Assembly (NCBI RefSeq): GCF_030848395.1
Contig: NZ_JAVDBT010000009.1
Location: 1 to 64,000, forward strand
From: Pseudogemmobacter lacusdianii
Lineage (GTDB): Bacteria; Pseudomonadota; Alphaproteobacteria; Rhodobacterales; Rhodobacteraceae
Reading direction: 5' to 3'
DNA length: 64,000 bases
Shown here: piece by piece, positions 53,601 to 62,203 of the stretch
Position numbering within the stretch: the stretch's first letter is position 1
Layout of the letters: the number at the start of each line of letters is the position of its first letter
Program-made: the position numbers and the translations under genes
The notes under the pieces: model-generated
The model's input: the letters and a program-made list of their open reading frames with translations, nothing else
Told to the model about the DNA's origin: nothing
Databases searched by the model: none

Positions 53601-56437
53601 TCAAAACTATAGGCGACGCGGTCGCCAAGGCCGATTTGGCCATCATTGTTGTAATCGACAACCCGTGCGGTTTTGACAAGGCTGACGCCAGCCTTCTCTT
53701 CGACCGTGCTTTCCACCGTCAGAATATCGCCTTCGGTGTTGGGGTCTTCGTAAAGCGCAGAGCGCGCAGCGGTGGTCACGTTGACGATGGTTTCACCGCC
53801 AAGGTTTGCCGGCACCGCGCCACGCAGGGTCAGGGTCGCCGTCGCGCCGGGCGCAAGTTCGGGGATCGACCACAGGCCATCCGCCGCCGCATCATAGGTG
53901 CCATAGGTCACAGCACCATTGCCGCCAGCGGGGACAAGCGCAGCCGGAAGGCTGTCGTTCAGCGTGATCAGACGCGCGGTCGCCGGACCTTTGTTCTCGA
54001 CGGTGATCTTATAGGTGACGACATCATGGTCTTGCAAAAGAGCAGCCGGGTCGCGGCCTTCGATGACCTTTTTGGTCACCAGATCAGCGCTGGGCGCATA
54101 GGTGTTGGTGACCGTGCAGTCCAACCTTTGGCCGTAAAGCGGCGTCACAACCCATGCGCGGCGCGATTCGGGCGGGGTGGGCACATCGCCCGCGGCGGGC
54201 GTTTGGCCGACCAGCGTTTCGCCTTCATAGACCAAGCAAGAGATATCGCTGAGGTAGTTGTTGGGGTTCGCACCGCCGCCAAATTGTTCAGCGATGGTAT
54301 AGGGGACGGCGGCAGGCACGTTGCGCGACAGAACGCTGTCGCCCAAGGGGCTTTCGGCGCCCGGCGTCACCACCGAAGCATTGACGCCCGCGCCGGTGAT
54401 GCTGAGCATGAATTGATCGCTGGCGCTGTCGCGGAAAAGCAGCAGATCTTCGGTCTGACCTTCGCCCAGCTCTGCCGCCGGCACGATGAAGGGCAGCAGC
54501 ACTTTCTTGACGTTGATCTGCGGCAAAGCGACCGGGATGGCGCGCTTTGCCGCGTTATTGGCTTTGGTGGGAGCGGTCTCGGTTACAGAGCTGGTGACAC
54601 CGGTCAGCGTTTCTTGCGTCTTATTGGCTTGCTGCGCCTCGGCAGCGGTCAGCCGATAGGTGAAGCCGCAAGTGATCGCCGCATCCTTGGCCAGCGAATA
54701 GCCGGGCTGAGCGGCGAGATCCGGCGTACAGGTCAGCCCTTCGATCGTGCCGATCGCAGCCGTCACCGAGCAAGTCGGGTCAAGCGCGGCACCCGGACCT
54801 TTGTTGGTGCAAGTGACCGTGCCGTTATAAACAATCCCCTCGGGCGTGATCTGAGGCGACGCGGTGCCGTCAAGCGTCAAGGGCCCCACAACCGGAACCA
54901 TGTCGGCGTCGTTTTGCTGATAGGGAACAGCCCAATCCTCAACCTCGCCCATGACGTTCCAATTGGTGCCAGTTGGTGCGACCGTGACGCCTTCCGGAGC
55001 GATCATCAGGCGAAGGAAGGTGTTGCCGCCAAGATCCGCAGCGACTTGCGCGGCCTTCTCGGTGCTGATGAGCGGAGCCGTCCAAGCGTCGGTTAGCGTG
55101 AAGGTGCCGCGGCCGTAGCGGCGGGTCACCGTGGTCGACCCGCCCTGCCCCGGCACGGTTTCAACAACTTGACCAAGGCTTGCATCGGCCTGGGTCACCA
55201 CACAAACGGCGGTGCGATATTCGGATGCGGGGTCAAACTGGCCGTCGGCGTTGACGTCGAGCCAAGCATGCACAACAGCGTTGCCGTTCACCGGCCCGGT
55301 GCAGGTGCCATTGACGCTGTAAAGGCTATCCGCTGCACCCAGAGCCGGCAGGGCACTGGAGAAGGCATCATCGGCATCTTGGTCGATCACCAGCGGGCGC
55401 GACTCGTAGGTGGCGTTGCGACCCAGCGCCAAACGAGGCGCGCTGAGCCCAGCATAAACGCCGCTTGCCGTTGCACCGTCTTGGCGGGTGTCTTTGGGCA
55501 GCGCCCTAGCGGAGGAGCTTTGCGGCAACCGCTCACCAACGACCTGACGGTCAAAAACAAAGCCCGAAGACCCGTACACGCTGGGCGCATCGCTGAAATC
55601 AGACGAAGGCATCAAGACGCCGATGGCAATGGCTTGATAGCCATAGCCCCACAGGTCAAAGCCGACCGATGTCGCATCGGTGAAGCCGACAAAGACGGGG
55701 TTGCCGTGCTTGCCTATCTCTGAGACCGCGTTGCCTGAAGGCTTACAGTCGCGCGTGCCGCTGATGTAGGAAAACTCATAGGATTGCGCGTTGGCGGATT
55801 TCCAACCCGTTTGGGTATTACAGACGTCGTTCTTATAAGATTCGATCAGGTAAAAGCTTTTGTTCGCGCCAATACGAACGCCGATCTTTTCCTCAGCGTA
55901 GCTAAACGTTTCCGCATCAGCGAGCACCAAGCCAGCCAAGGGGAAGTTGCTGCCATCCGCGCGCTTTGCCGCGCATTTCACATCGAAAGAGACGCGCTGG
56001 CGATCCAACACCGTCACGATGCCGTGGTTCAGGCTGTTGTTGCTGTTTGCCGAACCCTGACCATACAAGAAGGGCAGAGAGTCAGCCGTCCACGCGCCCG
56101 GACGATAGCTGGAAATTCGCGGTGTAGCGCTGGTTGGGAGCGACGGATCTCGGTCCGCACCTTTGGTAAGATTGCTAATGCCGCATTCGGCTGTGACGCG
56201 ATCACCGGCAACGTCAAAATTCCCACGGAACGTGTAGCCGTTGGTGATCGACACCCCTGACGATTTCCAAGAAAACCACGCGATCTCGTTTCTATATTTC
56301 CCAACCCCAGTGGTCGCGAAGCTCAGCTGATCCGTCAGGGCTGGCTGGGCGGCTCCGACCAAGGTTGCAAGCGCGACCAGCGGCACTTTCACAGAGTTAC
56401 GAAGGCTGACAAGACGGCTCGAGATCGGTTTAGTCAC
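50660..56437 (-). CDS. Giant DUF11/CshA-repeat surface protein, N-terminal part
   Basis: About 1,925 codons. A signal peptide follows a basic N-region (h-region VPLVALATLVGAA, cleavage near QPALT). I prefer the GTG at 56437 with AAGGG 8 nt upstream; an ATG at 56464 and a TTG at 56551 are in frame. The first 230 residues resemble the CshA non-repeat domain (IAWFSWKSSGVSI). Next comes a DFSDAPSVYG...GEVEDWAVPY module (about 279-500, GEVED type). Then a Cys-rich segment, a prealbumin-like block (about 640-780) and about nine DUF11-like repeats. The frame ends abruptly inside a repeat linker. Likely a secreted, surface-bound fibrillar adhesin. Confidence 0.85.
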   Translation of the reverse strand: MTKPISSRLVSLRNSVKVPLVALATLVGAAQPALTDQLSFATTGVGKYRNEIAWFSWKSSGVSITNGYTFRGNFDVAGDRVTAECGISNLTKGADRDPSLPTSATPRISSYRPGAWTADSLPFLYGQGSANSNNSLNHGIVTVLDRQRVSFDVKCAAKRADGSNFPLAGLVLADAETFSYAEEKIGVRIGANKSFYLIESYKNDVCNTQTGWKSANAQSYEFSYISGTRDCKPSGNAVSEIGKHGNPVFVGFTDATSVGFDLWGYGYQAIAIGVLMPSSDFSDAPSVYGSSGFVFDRQVVGERLPQSSSARALPKDTRQDGATASGVYAGLSAPRLALGRNATYESRPLVIDQDADDAFSSALPALGAADSLYSVNGTCTGPVNGNAVVHAWLDVNADGQFDPASEYRTAVCVVTQADASLGQVVETVPGQGGSTTVTRRYGRGTFTLTDAWTAPLISTEKAAQVAADLGGNTFLRLMIAPEGVTVAPTGTNWNVMGEVEDWAVPYQQNDADMVPVVGPLTLDGTASPQITPEGIVYNGTVTCTNKGPGAALDPTCSVTAAIGTIEGLTCTPDLAAQPGYSLAKDAAITCGFTYRLTAAEAQQANKTQETLTGVTSSVTETAPTKANNAAKRAIPVALPQINVKKVLLPFIVPAAELGEGQTEDLLLFRDSASDQFMLSITGAGVNASVVTPGAESPLGDSVLSRNVPAAVPYTIAEQFGGGANPNNYLSDISCLVYEGETLVGQTPAAGDVPTPPESRRAWVVTPLYGQRLDCTVTNTYAPSADLVTKKVIEGRDPAALLQDHDVVTYKITVENKGPATARLITLNDSLPAALVPAGGNGAVTYGTYDAAADGLWSIPELAPGATATLTLRGAVPANLGGETIVNVTTAARSALYEDPNTEGDILTVESTVEEKAGVSLVKTARVVDYNNDGQIGLGDRVAYSFEVSNTGNSKLVNLQIFDAPLGGDTPVWTLAELAVGQNVTVDLDPEEFGYPLTVEDFDATSVRNQARVEAFSRSYDPQDPGPVVTDLSGTAMDNDTPTVTPLPPRPSLRLVKSATLLDLAEPLELPAAGDVLEYRFTLTNTGNQTLTNLAISDAKLGSAPIQVLADPERPEQGGGLTLAPGESVTLPRNESESALVRYLLTQADFNGGTVSNTATATGQSPSGIVVTDISGLTNNDNLPTISELPQIAKYELVKTGTLPRVVANPAHETKAGDPVVFTLKVTNIGNLTLTGLRVEDPMFVPQLVGVIATLQPGESVNVTAETVLTQAQIDAGQILNTARVSGTRPGGSAVPPAEGSTTVSVPQRPKLTLEKTAVSPLTVQELGEVVTFDLKVTNSGNTSFVGAITIDDPTATSVSCPALPLGRLAPGASVNCLATQAATQADLNAEAMVNIATAKGTTAPIGGAPTGTTVTSEPGEASVPVIRRPALALEKAAVWTETSYFAPGTEVPYTFTVTNTGNVTLNGVMSIRDNLIPTVSCPALPAEGLAPGATLVCEGLYLLNVGDVAVGSVTNNATAHFENPETGETATSIPSSYVVPPNAKPALSLIKELIEGDGFDEVGDRLVWKFTVTNTGNVSFASDVIIHDPLLGGDLVCHDSRNGTVSLDPFSLVPLKGRAVCEAVYEVTQADLDAGKVLNTAYASSIFAPRGSDPIFVESPSAQDEAEAVQRGAISLTKEVFVEEGEDTSVAKGVGERLSWKIVATNSGNVTLRNLRVTDPQLADLTCEPANTTELAPKASLVCIGSEVILQSHVDQSLVSNTANTSATTPSGSAVHGTATETYKPEAPAPALTLVKTSRYIDSNSNGFADVGDQILFGFTVENTGNVTLGQVTVSDVKLSPSIVAQNLTLAPGQSQSFSRLMPLTQAHIDAQIPADSEGLQVFDNSATATAVDPNNTPVRDTSGNSPDDDDPTRATFDPKPATAW

Positions 56438-57218
56438 GACAAACGCCCTTAGACCGCTGGCCATAGGGTCAACGGATTGCGATTTAGAACAATGATTTAC
56501 GAGGGGTGAGCGGGTGGGAAAGAATCGTAAACCAGATTTGCGCGCTATCAATCATAGGCCTTTACAAAAGGCCAGAGAGACCGCTGCGATGGAATGCAGC
56601 GCCCTTGTGCGGGCGGCTTGTGGCGCGGGCCTTTAGGGGCGTTTGATGCCCATTGAGGGCGCTACAAGCTGGGACCGATCGCAGGTCAGTCTGCGTGATA
56701 ACGCGATAGGCTGGGAACGAAAGCGATACAATCCTGGATTGCACTTCATGCCATTGCCGCTGAAGCCCGCGCAACCCGCGACTTAGCACATTGCGCAACG
56801 CCAGTTGGCGCCGCATCGATTGCAACCCTGAGGAGCACACTACCCAGAGATGTATGCAAGCTTTACGACTCTAAACCCAAGGCAGGACTTGGCCGCTTCT
56901 TGTCGCGGCTGTCCAGTGGCGGCTTGGCTGCGATCAAATCGCGGAGTTAATCGACATGCAGCACGGGCTTTGGGCCGTGATGTTTTTACATCAGTCGCCT
57001 GCAGGACGCCCATTCAGCATTGCAAGGCGACACCTCCGCGTCATGAAGTTCAGCTACGATACTTATTTAGAATTTCTAAATGAAATACAACTTATCCCGC
57101 ACGCAGTTGCCAGTGCATGAGAAAGCCCCCCCTCCCCTCTCGCCTCAACCATGACGCTGAATTGACGACAAGACCTGCGATGGGAAAGGCGCAGAGGACT
57201 GGCTTGTCGGAAATGAAA
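56438..57218. other. Long leader/promoter region upstream of the giant gene
   Basis: Nearly 800 nt without a gene I can support. It holds two hairpins near the giant gene: GGCCTTT-ACA-AAAGGCC (56557-56573) and CGCTGC...GCAGCG (56582-56601), which may be part of the mRNA leader. Short frames of 77 and 92 codons exist but look random. A separate palindrome lies at 57065. Confidence 0.6.
57065..57081. promoter_or_regulatory. AT-rich 17-bp perfect palindrome
   Basis: ATTTAGAA-T-TTCTAAAT. The halves equal those of the Irr box, but the spacer is 1 nt rather than 3. It stands about 630 nt before the giant gene's start, with no other gene near. Regulator unknown. Confidence 0.4.
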
Positions 57219-57245
57219 AAAGCGCCCAAGGGCGCTTTCTTTTCA
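57219..57245 (-). terminator. Terminator after tRNA-Pro
   Basis: AAAGCGCC-CAAG-GGCGCTTT; on the minus strand TTTTTT follows, 10-36 nt after the tRNA 3' end. Confidence 0.85.
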
Positions 57246-57254
57246 TCGGGAATA

Positions 57255-57331
57255 TGGTCGGAGCGAGAGGATTCGAACCTCCGACCCCCTGCTCCCGAAG
57301 CAGGTGCGCTACCAGGCTGCGCTACGCTCCG
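57255..57331 (-). tRNA. tRNA-Pro (anticodon CGG)
   Basis: A 77-nt tRNA on the minus strand. Acceptor arms CGGAGCG and CGCTCCG pair, followed by ACCA with the CCA encoded. The anticodon stem CCTGC/GCAGG holds the loop TTCGGGA, so the anticodon is CGG, reading CCG. The T arm has the normal GGTTCGAATCC. A terminator follows. Confidence 0.96.
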
Positions 57332-57507
57332 ACCGTGAGCCGGGGATTAAACGGGGCGCGCGGGTTTGGCAAGGGGGGCTTGCGAAGATTCCGTGTAAAG
57401 AGCGTGAGATAACTGCGCAAAATCTGGCGGCCCAAAACGCTGAAGGCGAAATGGCGACACCTGTCAGAGCGCGTTGCCGCCTTTTACGCTTGCCGTCGCG
57501 CCTGCCC

Positions 57508-58377
57508 TTAGGCCTTGGCTGCGCTTCGGTTTTGCCGGGTTACCACCAGCACCCCCGCAAGCGCCACCAGCGCCGCACCAAGGAAGATACGGCTGCTTTG
57601 CGGCTCATTAAAGAGCAAGGCACCGCCGAGCGCGCCCCAGACGATTTGCGAGTAATGCATCGGGGCGACCACGACCGCTGCCGCCTTACGATAAGCAGCC
57701 AAAAGCGCCATCGTGCCAAGGATATAGGCCAAGGCCATGCCAAGCCCGATGCCAAGATCGCCAAGCTGCATCGGCTGATAGTAAAGCGGCATGGTGGCAG
57801 AGATCACAGCAAGAAGCGTGAGTTGCGGCCAAAGAAGCATCACCGACATCCGCTCAACCGAGCCGGTCTTGCGGACCAAGACGAAATTCACCGCCCCGGC
57901 CAAAGAACCAACAAGCGCGCAGGCATGGCCCAGACCCGGCGAGGTGGTGGTGGGATCAAGCGCATAGATCACGCCCCCAAGACCAAGCAGCACGGCGACG
58001 ATCCGAACGCCGTCAAGCTTTTCGCCCAAGACCGGCACGGCGATCAGCGCGATCATCAGCGGCGTCGAGAAGAGGATGACATAAGCCTCGGACATCGGCA
58101 GAAGCGTGAAGGTAGAAACGCCACCGGTGAAATTGATCACCGTCATCACGCAGCGCAAAGCCATCAGACCGGGACGATTGGGTCGCAAACTGCCGGGCTC
58201 ACGGTCGAGCATGGCGTAAAGCATCATCATCGGAAGCACGAAAAGCGAGGTCATCGCGATGATCTGGAACGGGTGGTAGCTCCAACCCAGCACCTTCGCG
58301 CCCACGTCATAGACCGAGTAAAATGCAAAGCCGAGGATGCCAAGCAGCGCGCCTGACACGGTGGGAGAAAGCGCCAT
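57508..58377 (-). CDS. EamA/DMT family transporter
   Basis: A 289-residue inner-membrane protein with about ten helices in two EamA repeats: GALLGILGFAFYSVYDVGAKVL opens the first and GACALVGSLAGAVNFVLVRK-like sequence (HACALVGSLAGAV) the second. PMHYSQIVWGALGGALLFNEP is a typical late motif. The substrate is unknown. It differs from the transporter at 37246. It lies 112 nt after leuB on the same strand, separated by hairpins. Confidence 0.87.
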   Translation of the reverse strand: MALSPTVSGALLGILGFAFYSVYDVGAKVLGWSYHPFQIIAMTSLFVLPMMMLYAMLDREPGSLRPNRPGLMALRCVMTVINFTGGVSTFTLLPMSEAYVILFSTPLMIALIAVPVLGEKLDGVRIVAVLLGLGGVIYALDPTTTSPGLGHACALVGSLAGAVNFVLVRKTGSVERMSVMLLWPQLTLLAVISATMPLYYQPMQLGDLGIGLGMALAYILGTMALLAAYRKAAAVVVAPMHYSQIVWGALGGALLFNEPQSSRIFLGAALVALAGVLVVTRQNRSAAKA

Positions 58378-58433
58378 AACGGCCCCGGATGATCAGAAAA
58401 GAACGGGGCGGCGCGGGATTGCGCCGCCAAAAT

Positions 58434-58454
58434 GGCCAGCCGCATGGGCTGGCC
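58434..58454 (-). terminator. Terminator of leuB
   Basis: GGCCAGCC-GCATG-GGCTGGCC, followed on the minus strand by ATTTTGG. A second hairpin GGCGGCGC-GGGATT-GCGCCGCC lies just beyond (58408-58429). Confidence 0.7.
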
Positions 58455-58489
58455 TTAGGCCGGGGCCGGGACCCCAGATCCGTGGCGGA

Positions 58490-59596
58490 TCAGAGGCTTG
58501 CGTCCAAAGCTGCGAGGATCGCATCGCCCATGGCCGAGGTGCCAACCGGGGTGCCGCCTTCCGGGCCCAAAAGATCGCCGGTGCGCACGCCATCGGCGAG
58601 CACTTTTTCAACGGCTTTCTCGACGCGGGTTGCCTCATCGCCCATATCGAAGCTGTAGCGCAAAGCCATTGCGAACGACAGGATGCAAGCGATCGGGTTG
58701 GCTTTGCCTTGGCCCGCGATATCGGGGGCCGAACCGTGCACCGGCTCATACATGGCTTTCGGGCGACCATTGGCCATCGGCGCGCCGAGGCTGGCCGAGG
58801 GCAGCATCCCAAGCGAGCCGGTCAGCATGGCAGCGGCATCCGACAAGAGGTCGCCGAACAGGTTGTCGGTGACGATCACGTCGAACTGCTTGGGCCAACG
58901 GCAAAGCTGCATGGCGCCAGCGTCGGCATACATATGGCTCAGCTCAACGTCCTGATATTCGGCTTGGTGCACTTCGGTGACGACATCACGCCACAGGATG
59001 CCCGATTCCATGACGTTGGCCTTCTCCATCGAGCAGACCTTATTGCCACGGCGACGGGCCAGTTCGAAGGCCGAGCGGGCGACGCGGGCGATCTCAGACT
59101 CGGTGTAGCGCTGGGTGTTGATGCCGACGCGCTCACCGCCTTCGGTGAAGATGCCGCGCGGCTCACCGAAATAGACGCCCGAGGTCAGCTCGCGCACGAT
59201 CATGATGTCGAGACCGGCAACGACGTCTTTCTTCAGCGAGGAGAAATCGGCCAGAGCGTCAAAGCATTGCGCGGGGCGCAGGTTGGAGAAGAGGTCCATC
59301 TCTTTGCGCAGGCGCAGGAGGCCGCGCTCGGGCTTTACCGAGAAGTCCAGCTTGTCGTATTTCGGGCCGCCCACGGCGCCCAAAAGCACAGCATCCACTT
59401 CTTGGGCGCGGGCCATCGTGGCATCGGTCAAAGGCGTGCCATGCGCATCATAGGCGGCGCCGCCCACCAGATCCTCGGAGACATCAAAAGTGATGCCGCG
59501 TTTGTCGCCCATCCAAGTGATGATCTTCTTCACCTCGGCCATAACTTCGGGGCCGATGCCGTCGCCGGCGAGGATCAAGAGGGAGGGATTTGCCAT
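58490..59596 (-). CDS. leuB: 3-Isopropylmalate dehydrogenase
   Basis: A 368-residue decarboxylating dehydrogenase of leucine synthesis that makes 2-ketoisocaproate from 3-isopropylmalate with [20 protein letters not shown] at the start, [19 protein letters not shown] and the metal/substrate region [17 protein letters not shown] are diagnostic. The motif usually YVDN reads YADA here. AAGGA 7 nt before the ATG sets the start. It is on the same strand as leuC and leuD but is separated from leuD by two other genes. Confidence 0.94.
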   Translation of the reverse strand: MANPSLLILAGDGIGPEVMAEVKKIITWMGDKRGITFDVSEDLVGGAAYDAHGTPLTDATMARAQEVDAVLLGAVGGPKYDKLDFSVKPERGLLRLRKEMDLFSNLRPAQCFDALADFSSLKKDVVAGLDIMIVRELTSGVYFGEPRGIFTEGGERVGINTQRYTESEIARVARSAFELARRRGNKVCSMEKANVMESGILWRDVVTEVHQAEYQDVELSHMYADAGAMQLCRWPKQFDVIVTDNLFGDLLSDAAAMLTGSLGMLPSASLGAPMANGRPKAMYEPVHGSAPDIAGQGKANPIACILSFAMALRYSFDMGDEATRVEKAVEKVLADGVRTGDLLGPEGGTPVGTSAMGDAILAALDASL

Positions 59597-59711
59597 GTCC
59601 AAGTCCTTGGAAAAAAGGGGTCCGGGCTGGCGTAGCCAATGCGTGCTGTGCGGTCAAGTTCGGGTCGTGGCGCGGCGTCACTTTCCCAAGCGCTGAGCGG
59701 AAATTTGTGCG

Positions 59712-60881
59712 TTAGGGCAGCGTGAGGTCCACCCAAACTGGCGCATGACGCGAGGCTCTTTGCAGGGTGGCGGCGAACGGGTCCTCGGGTGGCGGCCAGA
59801 GGGTGCCTGCGGCGGTGACAGTTAGGTCAGCCGAGGGCAGAACGTAATCGACCCGGAGCCCTCCGAAATCGTAAAGCGCAGTGTCTAGAGCGGGATCGCC
59901 GAACTGGTGCGGCTCATTGGGCCGGTTGTGGGTGCCGCGCGGGCGCGGGTCTTGCAAGGCGGGGTCGGCCAGCAGGCTGCGAATGGCGGCGGTGCGGCCA
60001 TCGCCGTCTTCGGGATCAAGATTGGCATCACCGAGGATGACGAAAGGATCGACGGGTGGCGAGAAGGGCAAAGCCCCTTGCAAGAGAAGCTGCCAGAAGC
60101 GCGTCTCATCATGGTTGCGACGGCCGTTGAAATCCTCGGCCCCGTCGAAAACCGGAGGCGTCGCGTGAAAGGCAAGGAGGGTCAGCGGCCCTTGCGGCGT
60201 GGTGACGGCGACTTGCCAATGGCCGGTGGTGGAAAGGCGCAAGGCCTGACGCGTGGCCTCGGGGGTGTCGGGCGGCATCAGATGCCCCGGCAGATCGGCC
60301 CAGAGAAAGCTTGAGTAATCTTGGGCCATCGCGGCTTCGATCGGCAGGCGGGAGAGCAGCGCCATGCCTGCCTCACCGGCAAAGCGCCCCCAGCCGATGG
60401 CATCCTCGGGCTCGCCAAGGCGACCGTCTTGGTCAAGGTCGAGCCCGATTTGCCAGCCGGTGTTGGGGCGCAAAGCAAAGAGATGCGGATAGGGGTGACC
60501 TGCCTTGGTCAGCTCGGCTTGCAGCAGCTGCAAGGCCACAAGCCCGTGATCATAATCGACCGAGGTCAGCAGCAAGATATCGGCATCGACGGCAGCGATC
60601 ACCACCAAAGCCGCCTGCACTTGGGGATCATCGCCCCGCGCAATGTCACGGGCCAAAAGGCCGGGACCTTCGCGCGACAGGTCTGCATTCCAAGTGGCAA
60701 TGCGCAAGCTCTCGGCCCCTGCCCCGCTGGCAAGGCCAAGGCTCAGCGCGGCGGCGCTTAATGCGCGGCGGCAACCGCGCCGGAGATTGCCTCGTTGTGG
60801 GCGCGCTTTTCGCGGATCATCGAGGCGATGCGCCCCATCGCAATGCCGCGCATCAATAGGCTGACCGGCAGGAAGGCCCAT
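59712..60881 (-). CDS. Endonuclease/exonuclease/phosphatase family protein, exported
   Basis: A protein of about 350-390 residues. The EEP core starts LRIATWNADLS and includes ILGDANLDPEDGDG and VDYVLPSADL, with the terminal SRHAPVWVDL His. A signal-like helix (RALSAAALSLGLASGAGAES) precedes the core, so it is probably periplasmic or secreted. The start is unclear: no ATG, GTG or TTG lies close to the signal sequence, and the only in-frame ATG (60881) overlaps the upstream gene by 124 nt. DNA, nucleotide or lipid phosphates are possible substrates. Confidence 0.78.
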   Translation of the reverse strand: MGLPAGQPIDARHCDGAHRLDDPRKARPQRGNLRRGCRRALSAAALSLGLASGAGAESLRIATWNADLSREGPGLLARDIARGDDPQVQAALVVIAAVDADILLLTSVDYDHGLVALQLLQAELTKAGHPYPHLFALRPNTGWQIGLDLDQDGRLGEPEDAIGWGRFAGEAGMALLSRLPIEAAMAQDYSSFLWADLPGHLMPPDTPEATRQALRLSTTGHWQVAVTTPQGPLTLLAFHATPPVFDGAEDFNGRRNHDETRFWQLLLQGALPFSPPVDPFVILGDANLDPEDGDGRTAAIRSLLADPALQDPRPRGTHNRPNEPHQFGDPALDTALYDFGGLRVDYVLPSADLTVTAAGTLWPPPEDPFAATLQRASRHAPVWVDLTLP

Positions 60882-61591
60882 GCTGTCATCGTCCAGATCA
60901 GGGTTTGCGGCGAGGTAAGCGTTAGCGGGCGGAACCCCATCGAGCCAAAGCTGACCACGGCGGGGATGAGGAAGGACAAAAGCACGCCCAAGGCAAGGTT
61001 GGCGCGGGCGTCGCGCTCCAGCCGGTCGACCACATCGCCGCCGGCGGTCGGCTCAAAGGTCGGCAGATTGACCCATACGTTGAACGCCTGATGACGACCG
61101 GGCCAGCCGTGCAGCTTGAAGATCAGCACGAAGAAAGCCAGCGCGATCAGCGACAGGATATAGGCGGTGCCGGCGGCGGTGCGCACGGCAAGCATCTGCT
61201 CGGGCGAGGCGCCTTCGGCCATCATCAGCGTGGCCAAGCGCACCGGCGAATAGGGAAAGTCCAACGCATGGCCGATCAGCACGGCCAGCGCCTCGAACAA
61301 ACGGGGCAAAGCGGCATCGCTGGTCTTTGCCGAAGCCACCATCGACAGGGTGAAGACAATGGCGAAAAGCGTGGCGTAACGGATGCGATTGAAGGGCGGC
61401 GCATCACGGAATTCGACGAGACCGGGGAAGGTGGCGTTATATTCGGCAAAGGTGAGGGCAGCAGCAAACAGAGCCACCAAAGCGACCATTTGCTTGGTAT
61501 CCGTACCGATCCCCGGCAGGATCGCCGAGGGGACCGCCACAAGAACCATCACCAAAAACGCGCGCGTTGCCGCACCGGCCAACCGGGTCAC
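60758..61591 (-). CDS. Multi-pass membrane protein of unknown function
   Basis: An inner-membrane protein of about 277 residues with five or six helices, for example AFLVMVLVAVPSAIL, YATLFAIVFTLSMVASA, AAGTAYILSLIALAFFVLIF and LALGVLLSFLIPAVVSF. I recognise no family. The start is uncertain: the GTG at 61591 has AAAGG 5 nt upstream, and the frame is open to a TTG at 61693. The C-terminus overlaps the EEP gene, so the two are likely coupled. Confidence 0.7.
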   Translation of the reverse strand: MTRLAGAATRAFLVMVLVAVPSAILPGIGTDTKQMVALVALFAAALTFAEYNATFPGLVEFRDAPPFNRIRYATLFAIVFTLSMVASAKTSDAALPRLFEALAVLIGHALDFPYSPVRLATLMMAEGASPEQMLAVRTAAGTAYILSLIALAFFVLIFKLHGWPGRHQAFNVWVNLPTFEPTAGGDVVDRLERDARANLALGVLLSFLIPAVVSFGSMGFRPLTLTSPQTLIWTMTAWAFLPVSLLMRGIAMGRIASMIREKRAHNEAISGAVAAAH

Positions 61592-61691
61592 CACTGCCTT
61601 TGCACCTTCGAAATGGACGGATGCGATACGATGCCGCGCCCTTGTTCCAACGAGCTCCCGCACGTTATGGCGGATTGCCTCAATCTTGCCC

Positions 61692-62086
61692 AATTTGTGC
61701 CTTCTTTCTCACCGGGTCGCAACCGTTGGGCTGGTCGAACGGCAAAACGAGATGCTTTCCCTACGGTAGTGTTGCAGGATTGATCCAATGCGACTCTCCT
61801 ATTGCGATAGGATTCGGGCCAAAGAATGGCGTGCAGCGCATCGCAAGAATTCCGCATTTAATCTAATGAGTTGAGTGGCATACCTCATCTGGTCGCTGAC
61901 ACAAATCCCCCCTCATTTGCCCCTGAATGGCGCGGAATCGCCCCGAGTCGCTCCAAAGTGTTGCAGCTCTGCCATCTCGGCTGATCTGACGCGAAACCCC
62001 GCTCTGATCCATCCAGGACGGAGCGTCATTTGGCGCGACTCGGGCATATATCGACGGCCCGGCCGTAAAGTGCGGCCGACAAATGA
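61692..62086. other. Intergenic, no gene seen
   Basis: About 400 nt between the membrane-protein gene and the leuD terminator. Composition is less GC-rich than the genes, with short random frames only. A promoter for the membrane-protein/EEP pair is likely here. Confidence 0.5.
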
Positions 62087-62118
62087 CAAACGCCCAGTCC
62101 AATTGGACCGGGCGTTTG
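62087..62118 (-). terminator. Long palindromic terminator downstream of leuD
   Basis: CAAACGCCC, then GTCC-AATT-GGAC, then GGGCGTTTG: 32 bp with one mismatch pair. It lies 86 nt after the leuD stop. Confidence 0.7.
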
Positions 62119-62203
62119 AGAATTGATTGCAGCCAAAGCCTGTGCCTTCAGCCCCGGCGCTTCCGCACTCTGCACCAAGGTGCCGGAGTGACCCCCCTTG
62201 GGC

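Noticed and set aside
56850-57083. 77-codon frame in the leader upstream of the giant gene
   Set aside because: No ribosome site, random-looking composition, and it runs through the AT-rich palindrome.
40293-57331. Idea that the surface-protein locus is an island integrated at tRNA-Pro
   Set aside because: The locus lies on the 3' side of the tRNA, but I found no integrase gene and no copy of the tRNA 3' end near 40.2 kb. Composition is like the neighbours.
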